A stretch of DNA of 20,993 nucleotides, taken from the NCBI GenBank assembly GCA_964566025.1, contig CAZMHF010000031.1, positions 1 to 20,993 of the forward strand, given 5' to 3'. Within the stretch, counting starts at the first letter, position 1; each line of letters starts with the position of its first letter. Positions 15,883-20,993 of this stretch are shown one piece after another. Source of the DNA: RGIG8306 sp964566025 (GTDB lineage Bacteria > Bacillota > Clostridia > Lachnospirales > Lachnospiraceae). The notes below the pieces were generated by a model. It saw nothing but the letters and a program-made list of their open reading frames with translations. It did no database searches and had not been told where the DNA came from. A program made the position numbers and the translations under genes.

Positions 15883-16755
15883 TTAAACAGAGATTTTTAT
15901 CCAACTTCCCACCAATTCATTCCACTCATCTGGTTCAAAATCATCAAATCCAGACGTAGCAAAAAAAGTAATCTCACCAAAATAAAGCTGCCCTTCAACA
16001 TAATACCAATCTACTCGGACTTGATGTAATCCTGCTGCTAAAATTCTAGACATCTCCAACATCTCTTGTAAACAAGCCGGTCTTTCAACCTGTATATCTG
16101 ACAAAGGTACTCCTTGTGTTATTGCAAGGTGCTCCCATTCTGTAGTATAAAAATCCAGCGTATGACTTGCGAAACGCCCACTGTGAACTTGGATCAATTT
16201 TGGTTCGCCTTCAAAGCACATTACTTTATAATCTTTTAATTCAAATCCTGATTCATCAACCATATACTTTTCTGCCAAAATACGCGGTTTCACATTTTTA
16301 TACGGCCATTCACGTCCTTGAAGATAGTAATTATTTTGCAACGATTTGTTAATCTTGGTTTTTGCGGCTTTCATATCTAATTTATTTTTGTCTTTACAAA
16401 TAACAAGTCCACCGCTGTCATGTGTGCACTTCAAAACGAACTTATCCGGAAGCTCTCCAAAGTCAATATCTTCAAATTTGTCCCACACCCCTAATGTTGG
16501 AATAACATACGCAGACCCAATTTTACTCGTCACAAAGTTCTTTACTTCATACTTATCAACCATTACAGAATATTCTGGCTTTCTATCATGCAGTTTCAAC
16601 CATTGTAACTTCTCGTTAAAGCGTTTTGGATTTTTTAAATTTAATTTCTTCCCCATCTTCTGCCAATATATTAGCTTCAGATACAACTCATCACTTAAAA
16701 AATCAAAACCACCTCTATGATTAATAAAAGATATTGCTTTTCTAAAAACATCCAT
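15883..16755 (-). CDS. TupA-like ATP-grasp protein of polysaccharide synthesis
   Basis: Predicted ATP-grasp protein of 290 residues, TupA-like. The family is named after the teichuronopeptide gene and probably joins carboxylates to amines on cell-surface polymers, often adding amino acids to uronic acids. Seen here are the family N-terminus (LYLKLIYWQKMGKKLNLKNPKRFNEKLQWLK), VDKYEVKNFV, LPDKFVLKCTHDSGG (ATP-grasp lysine and glycine-rich loop) and ILAEKYMVDES, followed by LKDYKVMCFEGEPKLIQV. The C-terminal RVDWYYVEGQLYFGEITFFATSG carries the metal-binding Asp/Glu. Its ATG follows the upstream stop directly (TAAATG). If correct, it means the glycan carries an amide-linked substituent. Confidence 0.87.
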   Translation of the reverse strand: MDVFRKAISFINHRGGFDFLSDELYLKLIYWQKMGKKLNLKNPKRFNEKLQWLKLHDRKPEYSVMVDKYEVKNFVTSKIGSAYVIPTLGVWDKFEDIDFGELPDKFVLKCTHDSGGLVICKDKNKLDMKAAKTKINKSLQNNYYLQGREWPYKNVKPRILAEKYMVDESGFELKDYKVMCFEGEPKLIQVHSGRFASHTLDFYTTEWEHLAITQGVPLSDIQVERPACLQEMLEMSRILAAGLHQVRVDWYYVEGQLYFGEITFFATSGFDDFEPDEWNELVGSWIKISV

Positions 16756-17985
16756 TTAAGTATTACCTCTCTTCTTATCCAAAAAATCAAATCTTATGAG
16801 TAAAACAATAATGAATAATAAATACATTGAAAGATGTGTATTCCATGGAAATCTACTATAGTCCGAAATGACAATGGATACAAAAATCGCATAAATGCAC
16901 CCCTCAATATAACCACTTGATTTAGTCTGCCATCCCCAGTAGAAAATTCTCACTATTGGGATATACCATAACAGCAGTCCGACAATTCCAAAATTTGCTG
17001 CCAACTCTGAATAATTGCAATGAGAATAAACCGGCTTCATATACACACCCATAATTGTAGGATGGTCTCGTAAAAAGCAAACAAATCCATCCACACCGTA
17101 TCCAATCCATGGTTTTTGTTTGAACATGATAAAAGCTATTGCTTTATAGAAATCTCTTCCCATTGCACTAGTATCAGATGAATCTTTACCAAGTACTGTA
17201 TTAATTGCGTTTTCAAATCTAAGCCAAATCATATCATACAGATACGGAATTGATTGTACCAAAAATACAACTACTATCATACCAAGGACTGCAAGTGCAA
17301 TCTTTTTTATCGCCACTTTTGCATCTTTCTCTAGCAGTATACAAATTGCATAAATCACTATAATCTGCAGAATGGATGTGCGAGATCCTGTGCAGACAGT
17401 TAAAAACAAGAAATATACACACAATAAATTTCCATATTTCATGTTCCAGTATTTTTTTAAATATGCACATAAGACGGATAGTGGGGCCGCCACAGTGCCT
17501 ATCTGATTTCTGTGTTGCCCAATTGCAACGCCAAAAGAAGTCGTTCCAATCGTTCCACCCGAAAGAACAGTCGTAAAAAGTGCCATTACGCCCATTACAC
17601 TACAAGCAATAATAAAGCTCTGCATTATCGAGATTACTCGATCTTTAGAATTTGCATATATAAAAATCACAAATCCCATAATGCATATTCTAAACACTGT
17701 AATCAGCGTTTTCGAATCACTATATACGCTATATGCCCAACCTCTTGACAAAAACATTAATACGGTAAAAGCTCCGTACCACCCTATATAAAAAGGAAGA
17801 TTACTAATTTCACTTTTTCTTACATAGCCACGTTTCAACAGAGGCATCAAGACATATGCTATTAACATTATTTGGGCAATCAACTGAACATATGTATTTG
17901 TATACAGGCAAAACATTAGAGTAAAATATAGGGTAAACACTGTATTTGGTGTTATAATCTTATCGCCATCTACATATAGTCTCAT
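16756..17985 (-). CDS. Wzy-type O-antigen/capsule polymerase
   Basis: Polytopic membrane protein of 409 residues, predicted to join flipped repeat units outside the membrane. About ten hydrophobic helices are visible. A large loop carries GQHRNQIGTVAAPLSVLCAY, and GSRTSILQIIVIYAICILL resembles the Wzy_C / O-antigen ligase motif region. A second outer loop near residues 250-330 includes GRDFYKAIAFIMFKQKPWIGYGVDGF, close to the family GxGxxxF motif, and the SHCNYSELAANFGIVGLLL stretch that is typical of Wzy proteins. The open frame starts with TTG at 18000, but GGAGG lies 8 bases before the ATG at 17985. It overlaps the GT4 gene by 26 bases. Confidence 0.87.
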   Translation of the reverse strand: MRLYVDGDKIITPNTVFTLYFTLMFCLYTNTYVQLIAQIMLIAYVLMPLLKRGYVRKSEISNLPFYIGWYGAFTVLMFLSRGWAYSVYSDSKTLITVFRICIMGFVIFIYANSKDRVISIMQSFIIACSVMGVMALFTTVLSGGTIGTTSFGVAIGQHRNQIGTVAAPLSVLCAYLKKYWNMKYGNLLCVYFLFLTVCTGSRTSILQIIVIYAICILLEKDAKVAIKKIALAVLGMIVVVFLVQSIPYLYDMIWLRFENAINTVLGKDSSDTSAMGRDFYKAIAFIMFKQKPWIGYGVDGFVCFLRDHPTIMGVYMKPVYSHCNYSELAANFGIVGLLLWYIPIVRIFYWGWQTKSSGYIEGCIYAIFVSIVISDYSRFPWNTHLSMYLLFIIVLLIRFDFLDKKRGNT

Positions 17986-19054
17986 TATTTTTTCCTCCAA
18001 AGATATTTTCGATTAGCAAATGCCATTTCTCAATTATTCTATTCATTTCCAGCTCATCTCTAATCGTCATAGATTTTTTGGAAAACGCACATCTCAAATC
18101 TTCATCTTTAGCTAATCTAGTCCAAGCTTCCACTATCTCCTTTTTACCTCCAACAGGAGCCAAAAAACCATTCTCTGCATTTGTAATGTATTCTGCTGCT
18201 CCTCCCGGAGGACAATCAGTACATACAGTTGGTATTCCTATAGCTAATGCTTCAAGCATTGAATTTGAAAGTCCCTCATAATCGCTTGTCAAAGTAAAAA
18301 TCATTGCGTTAGACATAATCTCATGAATATCAGTACTATGCCCTGGAAAGTCAACGAACTCCATTAGCTGTAACGATTTTACCATACCTAGAAGTCTATT
18401 AAGTTCAGGACCCTTACCATATATTTTTAATTTGAATTCCGGATGCGTTTTATGGAATTCAGAAAATGCCTCTAGCATCAATGGGATATTTTTTTGTTCT
18501 GTCAACCTACAGGCAGTAATTATTTCTCTTTTACAATTAGTACCATTCCAGTATGGCAAATCACTCGTTAATGGGTTGCCTATAACAACCCCCTTTTTTT
18601 GAATTTTCTCTTCAAAACTATTTTTTGCATCCCTCGTCTGAAAAACTATTGCATTCGCACGTCTATACGAAAACAAACACATTTTTCCTTTTATACGTTG
18701 TTTTAAAACTTTTGCAGGGTCTATTCTCAAGGAATAAATAATTGGTGCTACGTTACTTAAATTACAGTATAACAGTTCGTTAATCACAAATGAGATAATT
18801 ACATCTGCCCCAAATTCTTTTATAACCTTCTTAATTCTCTTATTTCGTTTTTCCAAACGTTCAATCCCATTCTTAGCAGAAACATCAATATATGTATACT
18901 GAACATGATCATTTAGGACATATTCTTTATCCGATGAATAAGCCGCTACAAATAATACTGTATAGTATTTTGACAATCCATTTGCTAATATTGAAGCAAC
19001 TCTTTCAGCACCGCCATCGCCTAGCCCTTGAGCAACAATCGCTACTTTTTTCAT
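17960..19054 (-). CDS. GT4 family glycosyltransferase
   Basis: Retaining GT-B glycosyltransferase of 364 residues, cytoplasmic face of the membrane. The N-terminal domain begins KKVAIVAQGLGDGGAERVA, with the acceptor-side GGAER motif at residues 14-18. The C-terminal donor domain shows REIITACRLTEQKNIPLMLEAF, then LKIYGKGPE, then VDFPGHSTDIHEIM. The E-x7-E catalytic motif is at Glu260 and Glu268 (DYEGLSNSMLEALAIGIPTVCTD), followed by PPGGAAEYI. It would add one sugar to the growing lipid-linked unit; donor and linkage cannot be read. AAAGG lies 7 bases before the ATG at 19054. The gene end overlaps the next gene. It is the only complete glycosyltransferase in the window, so others and the initiating transferase must lie to the right. 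Confidence 0.93.
   Translation of the reverse strand: MKKVAIVAQGLGDGGAERVASILANGLSKYYTVLFVAAYSSDKEYVLNDHVQYTYIDVSAKNGIERLEKRNKRIKKVIKEFGADVIISFVINELLYCNLSNVAPIIYSLRIDPAKVLKQRIKGKMCLFSYRRANAIVFQTRDAKNSFEEKIQKKGVVIGNPLTSDLPYWNGTNCKREIITACRLTEQKNIPLMLEAFSEFHKTHPEFKLKIYGKGPELNRLLGMVKSLQLMEFVDFPGHSTDIHEIMSNAMIFTLTSDYEGLSNSMLEALAIGIPTVCTDCPPGGAAEYITNAENGFLAPVGGKKEIVEAWTRLAKDEDLRCAFSKKSMTIRDELEMNRIIEKWHLLIENIFGGKNNETICRWR
17994..17998 (-). promoter_or_regulatory. Ribosome binding site deciding the wzy start
   Basis: GGAGG on the minus strand, 8 bases before the ATG at 17985 and inside the end of the GT4 gene. It rules out the TTG at 18000. Confidence 0.8.
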
Positions 19055-19122
19055 ATTATACCTTTTACACGCTTTCCCTCTATAAATATCTCAATTTTCA
19101 TATTTATCTAGACACAAAGTTA

Positions 19123-19253
19123 TCATTTTTCCATCTGCTGTGCGATATCGGCATCTACGATTTCCTCGCCGGTCTTATGCTTCAGCTGCTCCTTGCTCGC
19201 CTCACTCAGACCGTTGTTAATCACACAGTTCATATCGCAGGTGCTGCACTTGT
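19123..19253 (-). pseudogene. Detached 3' fragment of the unknown right-edge gene
   Basis: The last 42 codons (KCSTCDMNCVINNGLSEA onward to QQMEK and a TGA stop) of the gene at the right edge, with no start of their own. The only frame leading in runs out of phase through the truncated acyltransferase. Six codons differ from the other copy; five changes are silent and one is Arg to Lys. That pattern fits a once-functional paralogue rather than a recent copy. The fragment is GC-rich against its surroundings. Bases 19055-19122, between it and the GT4 gene, hold nothing recognised beyond the GT4 ribosome binding site. Confidence 0.75.
19127..19253 (-). repeat. 127-bp direct repeat, left copy
   Basis: Matches 20765-20891 in the same orientation at 119 of 127 bases. 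Together the two copies bracket the two acyltransferase genes. Confidence 0.92.
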
Positions 19254-19681
19254 AAGATAAAAAACAGTGCGTATAAATACCAATACGGAGCCGTTGGATG
19301 AATGAGTAGTGTATCACCAAGGCCTCCAATCTGATCGTTAACACTGCTTGAGAATACCTTTTTCAACACCCATGTAGCAGTTGTAAAAGTGGCATAGGGT
19401 ACGGCGAGTGCTAACGCCTTTTTCGCTGCATTTCTATACCAACTGCCTACACTGTTTACCTTGCTGTACTTCTGATAAAGGTATCCGCTACAAATGAAGA
19501 ATAACGGCACATGGAAGTAGTAAATCGTTGTGTTAAACCATTTGTACAAATCATTTTCAGGCATAATACTTGCCTTCGTCATGCTTTGGAAGAAATGACC
19601 TAGCACAACCAATATACAGGCAATAACCTTTACATCATCGACCCATTTTTCTCTTACTTTTACCGCTGCCTTTTCATTCAT
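19217..19681 (-). pseudogene. Acyltransferase family 3 gene, truncated at the repeat
   Basis: N-terminal half of a membrane acyltransferase (Acyl_transf_3 type, O-acetylation of sugars). KWVDDVKVIACILVVLGHF gives the first helix with the conserved His29, followed by YYFHVPLFFICSGYLY and a Lys/Tyr-rich loop. Homology ends at about residue 143 (YWYLYALFFI), where the 127-bp repeat begins; 11 unrelated residues and a stop follow. Full family members have about 330-360 residues, so roughly six or seven helices are missing and activity is unlikely. GAGG precedes the ATG at 19681. It starts 11 bases after the previous acyltransferase stop, so both were once a tandem pair. Confidence 0.85.
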
Positions 19682-19692
19682 TTAACTCATCC

Positions 19693-20747
19693 TCATTTAC
19701 TTCTCCCTACAATGAAGGGGAACCATCTATTTATGATGTATGCAGGTAGTATCAAAATCACTGACAGAGCAAGTGACAATCCCAAGCAAAATACTGATGA
19801 TGCTACTACGTTGTTCAAAACAGTTGCATAAAAAGATGCCATGAACCTTTTTAATAGCGTCTGGATAGCGCTATACACTTTTCCGTGCAGAGCAAAATAA
19901 ATCAAAGTATTTTGTCCTACATAGTTGATATATCTGTTAGTACTTACAACTTTTGCTATCGACACTAATTCAATAATTCCCACAACCGACAAGAGATACC
20001 GATACAGGATATCTGCTATCATCGGCAGTTCAATTTTTCCAAAAAACGGAATAAAAACTAAGAGCAAATATACTATTAGAACTGCTATTCTCGTCCTTTG
20101 TGTATTGCACTTATCAAACTCAGTTTCCATATTACGTCGAAACATATAACCAGTAACCATGTAAAACATAGCCTGAAACATATACTCCAAGTGCCAAGGA
20201 AGCGCTGTACTATTCCATGGAAACATATTTGCTGGAACTAGTCGTGTATACAGGATACTAGCAAGCGAAAGAAGCCATGCAATTATGATTAGTATTATGC
20301 ATTTGCTCCTGTACCCCCCCCGCTTACTTTATCAACTTCATCTTCATACCATTGAATAAAGAAATAAAATGGCACAAACGCTACAAATAACGCCGCTACA
20401 AACCAGATCAAGTCGCCTTGTCCTCTGATTTGAAGAAAATTCCACTTTAGTTCTTCAAGCAAACTCTCATGTGCATTAAACGAAATCATCTGCGAAAGCA
20501 CAATGTCAAAAACACTAAAAACCAACCACGGTATAAATAACTGCCTAAACTTTTTATAAATAAATTCTTTGAAACTACCTTTTGGCTTATATACATACCC
20601 AGCCGTAAAGAAGAAAGCCGTCAAGAAAAAAGGTGTATAAAAAGCTCTCCAAACTTCTGTTCTTGTTTCAAGATGGGAAAGCATCACCATTATGATGCAG
20701 ACATACTTAACTATGTCCACCCATTCAATTCTTTTCTTCTTTCCCAT
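19693..20747 (-). pseudogene. Acyltransferase family 3 gene, out of frame at a poly-G run (possible phase-variable gene)
   Basis: Two frames together give one membrane acyltransferase of 351 residues, normal for the family that O-acylates sugars of surface glycans. The first part starts at 20747 (MGKKKRIEWVDIVKYV), has the conserved His25 in VMLSHLE, then FFLTAFFFTAGYVY, and ends at a TAA at 20295, just after GGGTGANA. The second part resumes in the other frame as YRSKCIILIIAWLLSLASILY and continues through WHLEYMFQAMFYMVTGYMFRR to GRSK at 19693. The shift is at eight G (20314-20321); nine or six G give a single open frame. GGAGAGG lies before the ATG at 20747, 13 bases after the upstream stop. 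With eight G the protein lacks its C-terminal half and is probably inactive. Confidence 0.85.
20314..20321 (-). repeat. Poly-G tract (eight G) in the acyltransferase gene
   Basis: Eight consecutive G on the minus strand in otherwise AT-rich coding sequence, at the exact point where the two halves of the acyltransferase change frame. Codons before it read GAT AAA GTA AGC. With a tract length divisible by three, the next codons are TAC AGG AGC AAA and the frame stays open to 19693. Confidence 0.85.
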
Positions 20748-20751
20748 TTGT

Positions 20752-20759
20752 CCTCTCCT
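20752..20759 (-). promoter_or_regulatory. Ribosome binding site deciding the acyltransferase start
   Basis: AGGAGAGG on the minus strand just before the ATG at 20747. It favours this ATG over the in-frame upstream extension to 20792, which would overlap the right-edge gene. Confidence 0.75.
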
Positions 20760-20760
20760 T

Positions 20761-20993
20761 TTACTTTTCCATCTGCTGTGCGATATCAGCATCCACGATT
20801 TCCTCGCCGGTCTTATGCTTCAGCTGCTCTCTGGATGCCTCACTCAGACCATTGTTAATCACACAGTTCATATCGCAGGTGCTGCACTTGTCCAGATCCT
20901 CTTTGGTAACTTTACCATCACGGTAGTCACGGCAGATCTTCAGCTCGTACATGCTGTACGGATGCTTGGTGAACAGAGCCTTGAACTTGTGAA
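20761..20993 (-). CDS. 3' end of an unrecognised gene, runs off the window
   Basis: The last 76 codons of a longer gene whose start is beyond 20993. The visible end reads KFKALFTKHPYSMYELK, then ICRDYRDGKVTKEDLDKC, and a cluster CSTCDMNC that might bind metal. It ends with a helix-rich acidic tail finishing QQMEK and TAA. I recognise no family. Codon choice (CTG, CGT, ATC, TAC, AAG) is much more GC-rich than in the neighbouring polysaccharide genes, pointing to a different origin or high expression. An internal ATG at 20952 could suggest a short gene, but the frame stays open to the window edge in the same codon style. The next gene starts 13 bases downstream, so it is probably in the same operon. 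Confidence 0.6.
   Translation of the reverse strand, partial: HKFKALFTKHPYSMYELKICRDYRDGKVTKEDLDKCSTCDMNCVINNGLSEASREQLKHKTGEEIVDADIAQQMEK
20765..20891 (-). repeat. 127-bp direct repeat, right copy
   Basis: Lies within the 3' end of the right-edge gene and is probably the intact copy, because the coding frame upstream of it is continuous and in the same codon style. See the left copy at 19127-19253; eight bases differ. Confidence 0.92.

Noticed and set aside
19123..19344. A 73-codon minus-strand frame as a separate gene
   Set aside because: Its first part is the acyltransferase read out of frame, fused by chance to the copied gene tail.

Overview
The window reads as the chromosome of a low-GC Gram-positive anaerobe, most likely a clostridium of the Lachnospiraceae type. 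The evidence is an AT-rich sequence, strong AGGAGG-type ribosome binding sites, a large SRP RNA with an Alu domain, and the gene neighbourhood dnaX-ybaB-recR. The species cannot be named from the sequence. Almost every protein gene lies on the minus strand, so the reading order runs from right to left.

Left half (1-11800), housekeeping. A six-gene minus-strand operon starts from a readable promoter at 7116-7144. It holds dnaX (DNA polymerase III tau), ybaB (nucleoid-associated protein), a PepV-type M20 dipeptidase, recR, a large TPR protein with a Glu/Gln-rich middle, and a CvpA-family membrane protein. The SRP RNA is divergent from dnaX, on the plus strand at about 7201-7464, with its own promoter and a terminator at 7502-7523. 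Convergent to it is a second minus-strand operon of a lipoprotein, a two-helix membrane protein and a U32 family protein with a middle domain like RlhA, driven from 11620-11649. Upstream of that is tRNA-Lys(CTT), with a consensus-like promoter and a terminator.

Junction (11880-12300). A small patch of more GC-rich DNA follows the tRNA. It carries a 121-codon ORF of unknown family, the last third of which runs into five back-to-back hairpins (11883-12028). The hairpins resemble the structured right end or guide-RNA scaffold of IS200/IS605-type elements, but no transposase or TnpB is present.

Right half (12338-20993), an accessory surface-polysaccharide cluster. In transcription order it has: the 3' end of an unknown cysteine-containing gene, two acyltransferase-3 genes, a GT4 glycosyltransferase, a Wzy-type polymerase, a TupA-like ATP-grasp protein, a Wzx-type flippase, a polysaccharide pyruvyl transferase and a nitroreductase-like gene. 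Together these would build a repeat unit on a lipid carrier, decorate it with acyl and pyruvyl groups, flip it and polymerise it outside the cell. The cluster is visibly in flux. The first acyltransferase is interrupted at a run of eight G and would be full length with nine. The second is cut in half by a 127-bp copy of the unknown gene's 3' end. The nitroreductase-like gene is split at an A-AAA-AAG run and would also be restored by a -1 shift. Phase variation, ribosomal frameshifting, decay and homopolymer sequencing error are all possible explanations. The poly-G acyltransferase and the hairpin array are the two most interesting signals.
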